This document shows, in pieces, positions 16,001 to 24,498 of a stretch of 61,751 bases of DNA. A program made the position numbers and the translations under genes. The notes under the pieces were generated by a model. The model worked only from the letters and a program-made list of their open reading frames with translations, made no database searches and was not told where the DNA came from. Origin of the DNA: a virus. The first letter of the stretch is position 1. Each line of letters opens with the position of its first letter. Location: positions 1 to 61,751 of IMG/VR virus record IMGVR_UViG_3300027847_000989. The stretch is one strand, 5' to 3'.

Positions 16001-16733
16001 TACAGTACCGCACCTGATGCTTGCTGGTATCGCCAAGAGTAAGGACAAAGAGATGCGGCAATGGGCCACCATGATTGATACGTACAAGGGTCCATTGACA
16101 CAGAAGATGATACGAACCCAAGAGTTAGTCAAAGAGCAGGTTGCATTAGAGAACAAGGTCATTATGTTTGCTCGTCGTACTGGGGTGCTTAAGCTCCAGA
16201 AGAGATGGGCCGACATCAACAAGATCCCGTCAATGATCATAGAAGGGAGCGTTACCAATGAGATCGCGAAAGGACAAACGAGAAGCAAGCGACACAGGAT
16301 GGTTCAGTCATTCAGGAATGACAACTATAGTGTCATGTGGGCTGGCTTGGCATGCCTAGCAGAGGGACTGAATATACCTGAGGCTAACTACGGTATCATT
16401 CAGGACTATAGCTGGGAGCCATCGGATAGTATGCAGGGCATAGCTCGAATGCTCAGGCCCTCGCAGAAAAAGGTTGTAACATCGCACTTCCTAATGCACA
16501 AGGGAAGCATCGATGAATACATGTGTGCATTGTGCTACCTTAAGGGACGTAGCCACTCAGAAGGTATTGACTATATGGAGTTCGCTGATTGTTCAGTGTC
16601 GATGATACCAGATATTCGCCAGTATGCCGACTCAATCGTTGATGGTACAGATGATGTACTGAAACGAAACATGTGGCTGGCTGTGGATAACATTAAGAAA
16701 CGAATGGAAGACGGCGAAGAGGAGACGGTATGA
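13041..16733 (+). CDS. SNF2-type helicase with degenerate methyltransferase-like N-terminus
   Basis: About 1230 residues from ATG 13041 (AAGG 13029-13032; ATG 13035 possible). The SNF2 core shows motif I MGLGKT (about 549), DEI in place of DEAH (about 799), GATGTPL (motif III, about 827) and QGIARMLRP (motif VI, about 1131), with a four-Cys insert (CPKC...CVKC, about 646-666). Residues 1-230 follow the layout of an N6-adenine methyltransferase: GGYFASVVPKNW, then VAKIRLPESA. However, the SAM loop reads CPSLTNS and the NPPY position reads NCSK, so catalysis is probably lost. Likely a double-strand DNA translocase acting with the ParB-like protein encoded before it. Overlaps the next gene by ATGA. 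Confidence 0.85.
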   Translation: MITVDPKIAAILRSLLQFPSGVQLYCPSLTNSSHVVRELADMEAKITTISSDRDLLNKITEEKLSTSVRGVTTNDYQLYQERDKFHLAFSVFDYDLAGLTKLEKDLNQDARCLQRAFALEREEQTQLIKPQLIKDKLLIWNCSKSSDEREAENHLMGLESLMTSVMVGGYFASVVPKNWAGRHMKYLTWWRENAAVVAKIRLPESAVRWQYPRRTSSKDYLYGNKNFDIKPYDRHSGTTELQAPGEWDLIIWFRPRDKSGAQDTDLPRSSKQGALLDWAEYRWNQFNFTLESLSDEAIDTCSKSFKRSEWWLNSVRAWKKMLQENDYSHWCGTTNKSPHGLREPEDTWFFETTDSNRLAINVIEDVADIKSMPHAIHIKPTNSKIKLMSYNAASRGALQDIRISLGFEYHKEKDCLVSNFDMKHLYGNLVDVRESLTNAISRAGMIPVMTASDHHLMKKRARWLNIQLTPMTRLVPIKGTSEIDQTEETKWETLYEDMDLNAVFPEIMDMWRARAIKMKMHLASNMYKFQFEDVIEHAAKQSLLNGNVMGLGKTREMLFAAILRGAENTLIVCPSKLVGTWQDEIEGTIIPYARTTRKHWSGKKLDVTAPNIIQFAEDCLPANLKTFNIITFDKLKDTPRDGRFYKCPKCEDVTYSAYKHEQECVKCTSSDFDEWSAHSTERDELGRLKRQKFKVHTKTMKRVHWDPSHITRKDIPEYECELTDTRFTNKFSTGKPVPTKMVEQKQMHKKMVPCQIGYDVHKDPLTGEETQTPKYSVKPRKAHVKWTFSEVIRWTFNHVIVDEILYAKNEDALRTKALNHLCGRTRYGATGTPLKGMPQSIVGYLNWIFDRQVYPDYRKYTGGLGAFLKKFKTEVMIDAVQLPNGDMIGGKPKQIPKINNAELFQAELSPLMRRSVRNQPNVLCDIPMIQQVAIDESVEMDDEHKAYYNKWLQFFSDWWQKMKEEEEGKGVKPGELMTKLGYLIGASTVPHLMLAGIAKSKDKEMRQWATMIDTYKGPLTQKMIRTQELVKEQVALENKVIMFARRTGVLKLQKRWADINKIPSMIIEGSVTNEIAKGQTRSKRHRMVQSFRNDNYSVMWAGLACLAEGLNIPEANYGIIQDYSWEPSDSMQGIARMLRPSQKKVVTSHFLMHKGSIDEYMCALCYLKGRSHSEGIDYMEFADCSVSMIPDIRQYADSIVDGTDDVLKRNMWLAVDNIKKRMEDGEEETV

Positions 16734-17155
16734 CAACTGAAGAAGGCAATTCGCCACTGCATAAATCAATCAACGATAGCGACACACGCAGCACTGTTGA
16801 GTGGACCTACAATGACGAGGTAAGGACAGTGACAATCACATCCTTGACTATACCGATTGAGGGGCTGTTCGCAACCTCCGCTACGCTGGTAGTACCATCG
16901 GAAGAGTTCAGGGACGCAGCGGAAACACTGCTTAGTATTTCCACTGGAAAGATGTCAGGTGAGCAACTGAATTTCATTGGTGCTAGGCATCGCTTGATAG
17001 CCCAGGCTTCTGAGTATCAGGAAGAGATACAAATGATAGGTAATTTGTTCGACGACGAAGACTCCAAGGACAGGCTTCCGGCTCGCGTTCTGGAAGCCTT
17101 TAGGATCATGAGACTACTCGCTCTTTCATTCACAACGGATATGCCAAATGGATAA
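16730..17155 (+). CDS. Hypothetical protein
   Basis: 141 residues, coupled to the SNF2 gene by ATGA. Beta-rich first half (VRTVTITSLTIPIEGL), helical acidic second half. A 13-mer (16938-16950) is read as Ser-Thr-Gly-Lys. No family recognised. Confidence 0.65.
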   Translation: MTTEEGNSPLHKSINDSDTRSTVEWTYNDEVRTVTITSLTIPIEGLFATSATLVVPSEEFRDAAETLLSISTGKMSGEQLNFIGARHRLIAQASEYQEEIQMIGNLFDDEDSKDRLPARVLEAFRIMRLLALSFTTDMPNG

Positions 17156-17450
17156 CGACAAAATCAATCCTCGACAGTACTTCATAGCAAGCATCTACCA
17201 CATGAGGCACAAGGTTAAGATCGGAGTGGATGCTTGCCTGTGGATATGGATAACCCAGGACGACCTGCTCGCCCTCACTTGGGTACAGCGAGAGAAGCTC
17301 AAGTGGAACTTGGGTCAGAACGTAGTAGCGTCTCAGTATACTGCACTTGAGTGGATAGAAGCCAATGCGGTAAGGAACGAAGCACTTAAAGTCTTCCTCG
17401 ATAGGCAAGACATGAGGTTCAATAGTAAACCGGAGAGTCGACATGCCTGA
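17148..17450 (+). CDS. Small hypothetical protein
   Basis: 100 residues overlapping its neighbours by 8 bp on each side. Trp-rich centre (CLWIWITQDDLLALTWVQRE). No recognised domain. Confidence 0.6.
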   Translation: MDNDKINPRQYFIASIYHMRHKVKIGVDACLWIWITQDDLLALTWVQREKLKWNLGQNVVASQYTALEWIEANAVRNEALKVFLDRQDMRFNSKPESRHA

Positions 17451-17829
17451 GTTCTCTTTGCATTTCAGCGACAGTAAGTTCGCTAATGTTGAATGGACTC
17501 TTGGTGGCGTAGTCACAATCCAGCAGATCGGCAAGCTCAATGCCAATGAGCATGCCGCGCTGGCTTGTGCCGTGGAGATAGCCAAGAGTCTTTCCATTGG
17601 AAAGAAAATAGATAGATACTTCAACCCAACTGACAGCGACACTGACCACAGCACAGTAGTTAAGTGCAAGTGGATGAAGTCAGGTCGCTTGAGTTTGGAG
17701 TCGTCGTCCGTTGATAAGACGTTCCATCATGCCACGAACGTCGAGCAAGCAGTAAGCAGGAAGCGAGTCTTTACGTGCACCATGGCACTGTATAAGATCC
17801 TTCCGAAATGGAGGCAGAAGAATGTCTAG
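17443..17829 (+). CDS. Small hypothetical protein
   Basis: 128 residues, overlapping neighbours by 8 bp. Variant 13-mer (17591-17603) read as Leu-Ser-Ile-Gly-Lys. The N-terminal half is beta-like, the C-terminus basic (KWRQKNV). No family recognised. Confidence 0.6.
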   Translation: MPEFSLHFSDSKFANVEWTLGGVVTIQQIGKLNANEHAALACAVEIAKSLSIGKKIDRYFNPTDSDTDHSTVVKCKWMKSGRLSLESSSVDKTFHHATNVEQAVSRKRVFTCTMALYKILPKWRQKNV

Positions 17830-18520
17830 GAATCAAAAGGAATCCGCGCACAGGATTAACATTGCAGAGATAAGGTTCGAGGTACAGAAAGACCGCAAAT
17901 CCGCACAGGTCAAGGTCGAGTACGCAAGATACAACAAGGAATCAGGGGTTAGCAATAAGATCATGCTTCGCCTGCCTGTTGCGTGCTTATGGATTGATCC
18001 GGTGTCAGGTGATGCATGCAAGGCATACATACAGGCGGGCACCAGTGAGCCGCACAAGCTGTTCGTAAGGGACATCATGGATTCTGGTAGCCTGTCATGT
18101 AGTGGTCGAGGGTCATGCTACATAACGGCAGACACTGATGGCACTATCAGGTATGGTGCCAACACTGCCGGTGGTAACTTCTACTACGACTCGGACAGGT
18201 CGGATGGATACCAGAGCTATAATATCTATGATTCAAAAGAGATGGTGCTTCAGGAATTAATCAAGGAGATTTCAGAGACTAAGCCAGTGGGAGGGGCGCA
18301 GCTAGTGTCAATGAGTGGAGTTGACGAATCGATACTAACGTCTGCTGGCATGGATAAGGTGTCAGACGTAATGGGAATTGGTGTCAACATGTGGAAGGGG
18401 GATGCCAATCAAGCATTCAGAGGGGACAGCAGGGTGTGGACAAGCAGAGGAGACAGGAAGGTAAGAGACAACGTCGAAACTTTCCTGACCATGCTAGACG
18501 ATAGCTTAAAGGGTAAATAG
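17822..18520 (+). CDS. Hypothetical protein with basic ends
   Basis: 232 residues. A beta-rich first half (RFEVQKDRKSAQVKVEYAR), a Gly/Ser/Tyr-rich middle and a Lys/Arg-rich C-terminus. It lies directly upstream of the recombinase (1-bp gap) and could be an accessory DNA-binding factor, but no helix-turn-helix is clear. Confidence 0.65.
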   Translation: MSRNQKESAHRINIAEIRFEVQKDRKSAQVKVEYARYNKESGVSNKIMLRLPVACLWIDPVSGDACKAYIQAGTSEPHKLFVRDIMDSGSLSCSGRGSCYITADTDGTIRYGANTAGGNFYYDSDRSDGYQSYNIYDSKEMVLQELIKEISETKPVGGAQLVSMSGVDESILTSAGMDKVSDVMGIGVNMWKGDANQAFRGDSRVWTSRGDRKVRDNVETFLTMLDDSLKGK

Positions 18521-18521
18521 A

Positions 18522-19691
18522 ATGGCTAACAAGGACCATAAGTTTATTCAGCCGTGGCTTCAGTTTGTAAAAAATGAGGGAACCAGTGCATTCAACACAC
18601 TGAAGACATACAGGATAGCGATCAGACAATGGATAGATTGGTATCACTCAAAGGAGAATGCGTTCGACGTAAGGGAAGCTAACAAGCACGACATACGTAG
18701 TTACCGTGACTACATGAAGAACATAGGAAGGAGAACCAATACGATAGCACTGAAGCTGAAGGTCGTCGAGTTGTTCTATGACTGGATGGAACTGGTTGAC
18801 CACATAGAAAACAACCCCTTTCCTTCGATCATCTCTAAGAAGGGTGACGTGGACGCTAAGCGAATACTTGTACTGGAACCGTCGAGCATATTTAAGATAC
18901 GAAAGCTTAGGCATTCTAAATTCAAGCTGGCCTTACCGTTCGAGCTTCTACTGTCGTCCGGCCTCAGGGTCAGTGAGTTCCTTGCACTCAGGGCATGCGA
19001 CATAGATTTCGATGAGCATCCCATTGATCTTTCCACTGGAAAGATCTCTGAATATACAGGCGGTGCAATACATATAGACACTAGAGTTCACATAGCGAAG
19101 TCAAACAAATCAAGGACAACATACATAAGCAAGATTGCAGCCAGGATACTACAGCAGTACATGGACGTGCATGGGATCAGGGAAGGATCTAACATTCCGA
19201 TCTTCCCGTATGATGTATCGTCCATAGGTAGGTACATGTGTGAGGTGTCAGCAACATACATCGAGAAGAAGAGAGAAGAGGTTGCTCACCTACGTCCAAG
19301 GTCTACTAGGCATACCGACATAGATCTCAACGAACACGAGGGACTGAGCGAGGAGATGAGAAAGAAGATAGCAAAGATGCAGGCCAGTACCGTCCATAGC
19401 AGTAAAGATGACAATATCGGTGAGACTACTAGGCGACATGAGCAGGTTACAAGCGGTGCTGTGGTTCGTGACCTTCATGCCCATGCATTGAGGCACACGT
19501 TTGCCTGCAATATGTACCATCGCAACTACCATGGCGATAGACACAGTGAGATGAGAATTATCAAGATGCTAGGACACAGCATCGTAACTACTACACTCAA
19601 GTACCTAACTAAGCTTGACCTAATAAGTTCCGACGACCAGTGGCGTAGGATCATGCTGGGTAGGCCAACGGATTGGATAGGATTAGAATGA
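18522..19691 (+). CDS. Tyrosine recombinase (integrase/Xer type)
   Basis: 389 residues. An N-terminal SAM-like core-binding region (1-110) precedes the catalytic domain with Arg149 (SSGLRVSEF), Lys193 (beta-hairpin), His321 and Arg324 (HALRH), His352 (LGHS) and Tyr361 (TTTLKYL), the full active site of the family. The insert at residues about 245-310 is longer than in XerC/D. It cuts and rejoins DNA at a specific site: integration, or resolution of genome multimers. No att site could be fixed. Overlaps the next gene by ATGA; a 13-mer (19030-19042) lies inside. Confidence 0.9.
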   Translation: MANKDHKFIQPWLQFVKNEGTSAFNTLKTYRIAIRQWIDWYHSKENAFDVREANKHDIRSYRDYMKNIGRRTNTIALKLKVVELFYDWMELVDHIENNPFPSIISKKGDVDAKRILVLEPSSIFKIRKLRHSKFKLALPFELLLSSGLRVSEFLALRACDIDFDEHPIDLSTGKISEYTGGAIHIDTRVHIAKSNKSRTTYISKIAARILQQYMDVHGIREGSNIPIFPYDVSSIGRYMCEVSATYIEKKREEVAHLRPRSTRHTDIDLNEHEGLSEEMRKKIAKMQASTVHSSKDDNIGETTRRHEQVTSGAVVRDLHAHALRHTFACNMYHRNYHGDRHSEMRIIKMLGHSIVTTTLKYLTKLDLISSDDQWRRIMLGRPTDWIGLE

Positions 19692-21085
19692 GTAGCAGCA
19701 GTATTTGTATACCATGTGGCAACTGCTCTAAGGACCAATGGGTCTGCGTTGCCTATGATGAGCTATTGCCGGTACGCCTAGTATGTACCGGCTGTGGTGA
19801 TAGCTCGGTGGTCATAGCAAGCATGGACGACGTACCACCACTGCCTAAGGGTAAGCCGTACTACGAGGGGTGTCCCACCTGGATAGTACAGAGCGCTAAG
19901 CCTGAGGCTATGGAAGAAATCAAGCCTGACGCAATGAAGTCCTTCAGGGAACAGGCCGATGGCATTTCCGCCATCATTCAGAACGGGGCAGATGCTATAG
20001 ACGAGCTACAGGAATCACTGCACATCCTGTCTGAAAAGTTCGTCGCTGACTTCTCGGCAGCACATGAGGTGTCAAGGTGCATGCAGAGGATAAACCCAGA
20101 TGTCATGACGGACTTCATAGCTGCACCGTTCTTTTCTATACCAGCGCAGGCATTCAATGAGATAACCAGCGAGAGATCATTCTACGTACTGGCCCCTATA
20201 TTCTACGACAAGATAATGGGTGCACCTGTACGAACAAGTGGTGGGTTCAGGATGCAGCTAGTCACACCGTATACTATGATGACTTTTCCACTGGAAACTT
20301 TTATTCTAGATTCGCTAGGATACCCCGGCCCACTCGATCTACGTGTAATGGGCAACAAGATCATAGGTCCTGATCTGCATGGCACATGGGAATCTATCCC
20401 AGGTGTGGAGCTAGACGATGATCACACTGACTTCATGCCAAGCGTGAGGATCAGAGACGGGTTGAAGGCAAGGGGATGGCTTGCCAGGTCTGGCGTATTT
20501 CCATGGCAAGAAAGGAACATGGGAATAGATGACATGTATGCTGGCTCCGATGCCATTAATGCACTTGAGGGGCACCGTCAGTACGCCGAAGCATGGAGTG
20601 ACTTCAAGAGGTATGGCAGGATACATCTATGCTGGGACAACTACCGAGACATCATAGACTTTTGCAATCATGTATTTGCATGCGTCGTAGGGCAGAAGAT
20701 CGTAATGCTTGGTGACCATGTAAGCATAGCTAAATGGAAAGCCGATGCGATGGTAGGCATGACGAAGCTTAAGAACGTCATGTATAATACGTATGACGAT
20801 TTCCAATCGCTTTCTGGACTCGAAGACATACCAACCATTGTAGTTGATCACCGCAACGGGGTGCCTTCATCCTTCATACGATCATTGATATCGTATAGGG
20901 GAAATGTCATATTGATAGGCGACGACCCAGTTATGGATACGCTATATGATGACGAGAGAGCCAACCTTTTGTATACAATAGGCGGTGGTATGTCGGTACT
21001 GAGAGACGATGGATGGCAGAGGCAAAGAAAGAAAGCCGAGGATAGTACCATTGTAGGTGATGCTATCACTCGGCTTCAAGGTTAG
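19688..21085 (+). CDS. Hypothetical protein with N-terminal Cys-pair motif
   Basis: 465 residues from ATG 19688 (ATGA overlap). The N-terminus holds CIPCGNC and CTGCG, a zinc-ribbon arrangement. A coiled-coil-like region follows (about 75-130), then a large alpha/beta body. Near the C-terminus, strands such as IPTIVVDHR and GNVILIGDDP recall a Rossmann-type fold, without a diagnostic loop. Last gene of the plus arm. Function unknown. Confidence 0.65.
   Translation: MSSSSICIPCGNCSKDQWVCVAYDELLPVRLVCTGCGDSSVVIASMDDVPPLPKGKPYYEGCPTWIVQSAKPEAMEEIKPDAMKSFREQADGISAIIQNGADAIDELQESLHILSEKFVADFSAAHEVSRCMQRINPDVMTDFIAAPFFSIPAQAFNEITSERSFYVLAPIFYDKIMGAPVRTSGGFRMQLVTPYTMMTFPLETFILDSLGYPGPLDLRVMGNKIIGPDLHGTWESIPGVELDDDHTDFMPSVRIRDGLKARGWLARSGVFPWQERNMGIDDMYAGSDAINALEGHRQYAEAWSDFKRYGRIHLCWDNYRDIIDFCNHVFACVVGQKIVMLGDHVSIAKWKADAMVGMTKLKNVMYNTYDDFQSLSGLEDIPTIVVDHRNGVPSSFIRSLISYRGNVILIGDDPVMDTLYDDERANLLYTIGGGMSVLRDDGWQRQRKKAEDSTIVGDAITRLQG
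21033..21076 (+). terminator. Hairpin at the convergence of the two arms
   Basis: AAGCCGAG-GATAG (21033-21045) pairs with CTATC-A-CTCGGCTT (21063-21076), 13 pairs with one bulge, inside the 3' end of the plus-strand gene. The stop of the opposing arm lies only 26 bp beyond. No T tract on either side, so it may stabilise transcript ends rather than terminate alone. Confidence 0.45.
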
Positions 21086-21111
21086 TTGTGCAACTTAGAT
21101 CCAAGAACGGG

Positions 21112-21651
21112 CTACATTGAATTCCGCAGCAAATCTATTCGTGGCGTCGTGAAGTTACCGACTCGATTGCTCAGGTAATCCAAGATCATCTTCGATTCAA
21201 ACTTATCGGAGAGTCTCATTGAACCCCAGCTACCGTATCTCATGACGACATACAGGCAGATCAAAGCCTGCTCCTCGTTGTCCGGTACGTAGACAACATC
21301 CTCATGAAGGACACGCCGCTTGAGAACTCTCGACTCGAACTGTTCAGGAAATGCACCCGACCCCTTCTCGATAAGGGTAACAAGGCAGTTCTTTTCAGAA
21401 AGATTTCCAGTGGAAATCGACACACTTATAACTGGGTGTGTCGCTCTGAACTGAGAGCATCCGAGGATTTGTGCTACGCGATCTGCATCTTTGACTAGCA
21501 TTACCATCGAGTCTGGAAATGCCCGAGGCAATGTGCTCCAATCAGAGATGACTGAGTACTCTAAGCCTGATTGATTAAGCTTTCGGAATACTTCTGTCAG
21601 TGAGTCATTCATTTCAACTTCCTGATCATGGGGTTCTGCTGTCATGTTCAT
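21112..21651 (-). CDS. Possible nucleotidyltransferase-fold protein
   Basis: 179 residues, last gene of the minus arm. The segment FRKLNQSGLEYSVISDWSTL followed by a short strand and ADRVAQILG resembles the N-terminal helix-strand pattern of nucleotidyltransferase-like proteins, but the metal-binding Asp pair is not convincing. Starts at the TAATG overlap with the upstream membrane-protein gene. A 13-mer (21404-21416) lies inside. Confidence 0.45.
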   Translation of the reverse strand: MNMTAEPHDQEVEMNDSLTEVFRKLNQSGLEYSVISDWSTLPRAFPDSMVMLVKDADRVAQILGCSQFRATHPVISVSISTGNLSEKNCLVTLIEKGSGAFPEQFESRVLKRRVLHEDVVYVPDNEEQALICLYVVMRYGSWGSMRLSDKFESKMILDYLSNRVGNFTTPRIDLLRNSM

Positions 21652-21842
21652 TACTTTTCAACTTTCTTTCGATTCATCATTGCGTAGAACGAAGCGAGTC
21701 CACCGCCGCTCAGTAATGTCAGTAGCGTATCGAACATTGCCTGATCGATAACCTCCAACTGTTTTAGCATCGCCATGACTCCCATTGAGATTGCGATTAT
21801 GTAGGTTTTCTTTCCTTGCAGCCATTTCATTAGCTCCATCAT
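21651..21842 (-). CDS. Small membrane protein, holin-like
   Basis: 63 residues. Layout W-x-GKKTY followed by a hydrophobic segment (YIIAISMGVMAMLKQL) and a second one near the C-terminus (LLSGGGLASFYAMM), ending in a basic tail. This fits small phage holins or TMEM-like proteins of lysis cassettes. GGAGAG upstream. Identification rests on size, topology and position. Confidence 0.55.
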   Translation of the reverse strand: MMELMKWLQGKKTYIIAISMGVMAMLKQLEVIDQAMFDTLLTLLSGGGLASFYAMMNRKKVEK

Positions 21843-21879
21843 GCTCTCCTCTTAAATAAGGGTATAGTTCAACTACGTC

Positions 21880-22233
21880 TTAGCTACCACTGGACTTTGC
21901 CTCAAGTGCTGTGATTCTCCTTTGAAATGAATTAAGAAGATCCGTGTCGTGAAGTTCACGACGATCATCCATCAGCATTCTCTCAACGAAAATATCTATT
22001 CTATGCTTGTTGTCTACAGATATTTCCGTAAGTTGGTTTAGAAGCTCCCTGTTGTCTTTTCCTATTGCTTCAGCATTACTAACGCGAGACTTCAGGTCAG
22101 TAAGCTCTCCGCCTGTCCAATACGCTCCAGCACATAGCGCAAGTACTAGCGCTATGCTAACTGGAGTAGACTCTGTTATATTCTTCACTGCCTGCCCCAC
22201 TTTACTGTCTGGCTTAAAAATCATTGTTAACAA
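21880..22233 (-). CDS. Membrane-anchored coiled-coil protein
   Basis: 117 residues: one transmembrane helix at about 25-43 (VSIALVLALCAGAYWTGG), then a long coiled coil (about 48-110). This is the topology of an inner-membrane spanin or a tethered lysis factor. Neighbouring genes are also small membrane proteins. Confidence 0.55.
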   Translation of the reverse strand: MLTMIFKPDSKVGQAVKNITESTPVSIALVLALCAGAYWTGGELTDLKSRVSNAEAIGKDNRELLNQLTEISVDNKHRIDIFVERMLMDDRRELHDTDLLNSFQRRITALEAKSSGS

Positions 22234-22294
22234 CCAGCTTATGTGATAGGATTAAGTCATCGCAATGTGGTAACGTACATGTATCATGAACTCT

Positions 22295-22822
22295 CTAGTT
22301 GCACTTGCGACCAAACAGTCCACATCGGTCTTCTCGTCGCGCATCAACTCTGGCACGCCTGTTACCGCCAGAGCCAAAGATGCCATTTCCACTGGAACTT
22401 GAGCTTGAACTCATTGAGCCTGAGGAGTGGTGTTCCATGTTATAGGCAGGTGAGTATTGAATGCGACATCCATTCTCATCGCATACCTTGACGCCACCTC
22501 TAGATGCGATCACCTCCCATTCTTCTTCGCTAATGATTTTTGATTCACTGCTTGAGCCGCTACCCTTCATGATTTCCTTATTCATTCCATCGACTCGTTC
22601 GTCTACGTAGCCAGCGATTCCATTCACTTCAGAACTTAAGCTTGCCAACTGATCCTCTACGTCACTGACGCGAGAGCGAAGGGTGACAATATCGCTGAGG
22701 ACTTCAGCGGTCATTGCTGCGTATGGGTCAGGCGATGCGGCTGTTTTTTCCAGTGGAAACATGAAGGCTGCGGCAGCGATGATAGCAGCGCCTCCGAGGA
22801 TAAGGCTTGACTTTGTGTCCAT
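22295..22822 (-). CDS. Signal-anchored coiled-coil protein with Ser-rich tail
   Basis: 175 residues. N-terminal hydrophobic anchor (SLILGGAAIIAAAAFMFPLE), a coiled coil (about 35-85), then a Ser/Gly-rich stretch and a Cys/Arg-rich end. Two 13-mers (22386 variant, 22747) are inside. GGGAG precedes ATG 22822. Probably exported or periplasm-facing; role in lysis or virion release is inferred from position. Confidence 0.55.
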   Translation of the reverse strand: MDTKSSLILGGAAIIAAAAFMFPLEKTAASPDPYAAMTAEVLSDIVTLRSRVSDVEDQLASLSSEVNGIAGYVDERVDGMNKEIMKGSGSSSESKIISEEEWEVIASRGGVKVCDENGCRIQYSPAYNMEHHSSGSMSSSSSSSGNGIFGSGGNRRARVDARREDRCGLFGRKCN

Positions 22823-22833
22823 ATGTCTACTCC

Positions 22834-23778
22834 CTAGATAAAGAACGTGGTGTCAATCGGCTCCGTGCCGCTGACTCCCATCAACGTGTAACAGTCTCTT
22901 GACCTAAGCACCTTGGCTAGGTCGCTTTCAGTTATATCGACAATGCAACTTGAATACTCTTTAATTGGATCGTGCTTCTGCCAACCGTAGTGTCCCTTGG
23001 CCCAGCCGTTCCAAGACTGGTGATAGGCGAACACCCAGTTTCTTCCGACCTTGCGCATGCCTACAATGACAGTACAGTGCCCGCCCTGAGAGGACATTCT
23101 TGCTATGCCGTCCCTGTTTCGATTAGGTGAAGGGATCAGGCTGGTGCAGATAGGAACAGGCTGAAGGTTTCCCAATCCAGCAGCTACCTCATCAGTGTCA
23201 GTTACAAGTGATGAGTTCTTGATTGGTCGTACTCGTGCAGCCGTTTCGTATTCTGCCGGTACGCCTGATGATCTTGCTGCCCATGACGTAGCGAACTTCT
23301 CATCTGAATCGAGTGCATCTTCAGGTAGGCCCAGTTCCTTCAGTAGAACGACACCGTATTTTGTGACCCAGTCTGATGCCCAGCTACCATTGCTGCCGTC
23401 CCATCGGCCCGCTTGATTCGCCACCTCTACCCTGCTACCGGCGTATATGGGTGCTACTGCTGCTCGGCCTGGAAATCTCATGCCGCCGATCAGTCGGTTG
23501 ACAGCCATTACGATGTCACATGACAGCTTATATCCCTGACCGACGCACGTGCCACGCTTCTGGTACTGCGATTTATACCGCCATTCCTTATCCTTCTCTC
23601 GCATGACCATGGAAAGATACGCCGGAAGGAATACCTCTCGACGTGGCTGATTCATGATCAAGGGTGCTGATACACCGAACAGTGGCGTTCGGTTTCTACC
23701 TGCGAAGTTGGCGGCATGCTTAGGATCTGGCCTCCACCCGCTCATGTCTCCTATCATGTACTTCTTGGCAATTTCCAC
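22834..23778 (-). CDS. Papain-like cysteine peptidase homologue
   Basis: 314 residues. Q73-KRGT-C78 fits the oxyanion Gln and catalytic Cys, and GGHCTVIVG gives His234. The usual Asn-Ser-Trp reads Gln254-Ser-Trp256, an altered third residue. No signal peptide. The GTG start (23778) lies in the 13-mer at 23772-23784 with AGGAG six bases upstream; ATG at codon 8 is an alternative. Position among membrane proteins suggests a cell-wall or virion-associated peptidase, possibly the lysin, but a host-protein target cannot be excluded. Confidence 0.65.
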   Translation of the reverse strand: MEIAKKYMIGDMSGWRPDPKHAANFAGRNRTPLFGVSAPLIMNQPRREVFLPAYLSMVMREKDKEWRYKSQYQKRGTCVGQGYKLSCDIVMAVNRLIGGMRFPGRAAVAPIYAGSRVEVANQAGRWDGSNGSWASDWVTKYGVVLLKELGLPEDALDSDEKFATSWAARSSGVPAEYETAARVRPIKNSSLVTDTDEVAAGLGNLQPVPICTSLIPSPNRNRDGIARMSSQGGHCTVIVGMRKVGRNWVFAYHQSWNGWAKGHYGWQKHDPIKEYSSCIVDITESDLAKVLRSRDCYTLMGVSGTEPIDTTFFI

Positions 23779-23792
23779 TGTAAACTCCTGAT

Positions 23793-24203
23793 CTATTTAG
23801 CGGCTTCAATGCCAGCTTTGACTGCCATTATGTAGGCACCGTGCTTGACTGGCTTATCCAGTGGTAATCGACCGACATTGTGAAGTGAACGAGACTTGTT
23901 CATCAGGTCTGTCCTGAATGCAATCCACCCAATCGTAACGTCCTGAGTCTCAAGCTCCATGAACCGTGGGTTGACTGATTTGTACATGTCCTTAGGTGTT
24001 GCATCTGTAAGTGCAGCAGCCTCGGTCAATGCAGTACAGAAAGACTCTCTTCCTGACCTTGGAATCACCCACTCGGTTGATATCTCTTTGGTTACATCGG
24101 AGAACGTGTCAGTGAATACACTATTTCCACTGGAAAATGTGAAGTATAAACTGAAGGCAAGTCCGGCAACCAGTATTAGATTGGTCTTAGACTTGCGAGT
24201 CAT
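23793..24203 (-). CDS. Membrane-anchored protein of the lysis cluster
   Basis: 136 residues from ATG 24203 (GAGGAAC upstream). An N-terminal transmembrane helix (NLILVAGLAFSLYFTFSSG) and a soluble domain of about 110 residues with helical character. A 13-mer (24124-24136) encodes Ser-Ser-Gly-Asn at the end of the membrane segment. Family unknown. Confidence 0.6.
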   Translation of the reverse strand: MTRKSKTNLILVAGLAFSLYFTFSSGNSVFTDTFSDVTKEISTEWVIPRSGRESFCTALTEAAALTDATPKDMYKSVNPRFMELETQDVTIGWIAFRTDLMNKSRSLHNVGRLPLDKPVKHGAYIMAVKAGIEAAK

Positions 24204-24498
24204 CGTGTTCCTCACATGTAATGAAGGCACTGATGGTAACCTTGGACAGGGCCTCTAGGGCAGCGGTAAGATGCGGTTTGTTTACCGGGTCGGCATGTCC
24301 CTTGACTTTAGTTAGGCTTTCAACTGCGAACTGAAGCTCGTCGAAGCAGTCACCGCCTATGTCAGGCTTAGAGGGTTCCTCTTTCTTCTTGAACATCGCA
24401 GTGATATCTGTCCAGTTGTTGATACCCAGTGCAGCAAGGACAACGCCTGCTATGCTGAGTCCAATGGATTGTCCGGTGTCTAGTCCAAAGAAATTCAT
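24187..24498 (-). CDS. Small membrane-anchored protein
   Basis: 103 residues from ATG 24498, which overlaps the preceding stop as ATGA. One transmembrane segment (SIGLSIAGVVLAALGI), then a basic stretch and a helical acidic domain. Member of the cluster of small membrane proteins at 21.6-25.1 kb. Confidence 0.6.
   Translation of the reverse strand: MNFFGLDTGQSIGLSIAGVVLAALGINNWTDITAMFKKKEEPSKPDIGGDCFDELQFAVESLTKVKGHADPVNKPHLTAALEALSKVTISAFITCEEHDDSQV

Noticed and set aside
18522-21112. Attachment site near the recombinase
   Set aside because: No core repeat or tRNA-like segment could be identified without a host sequence.
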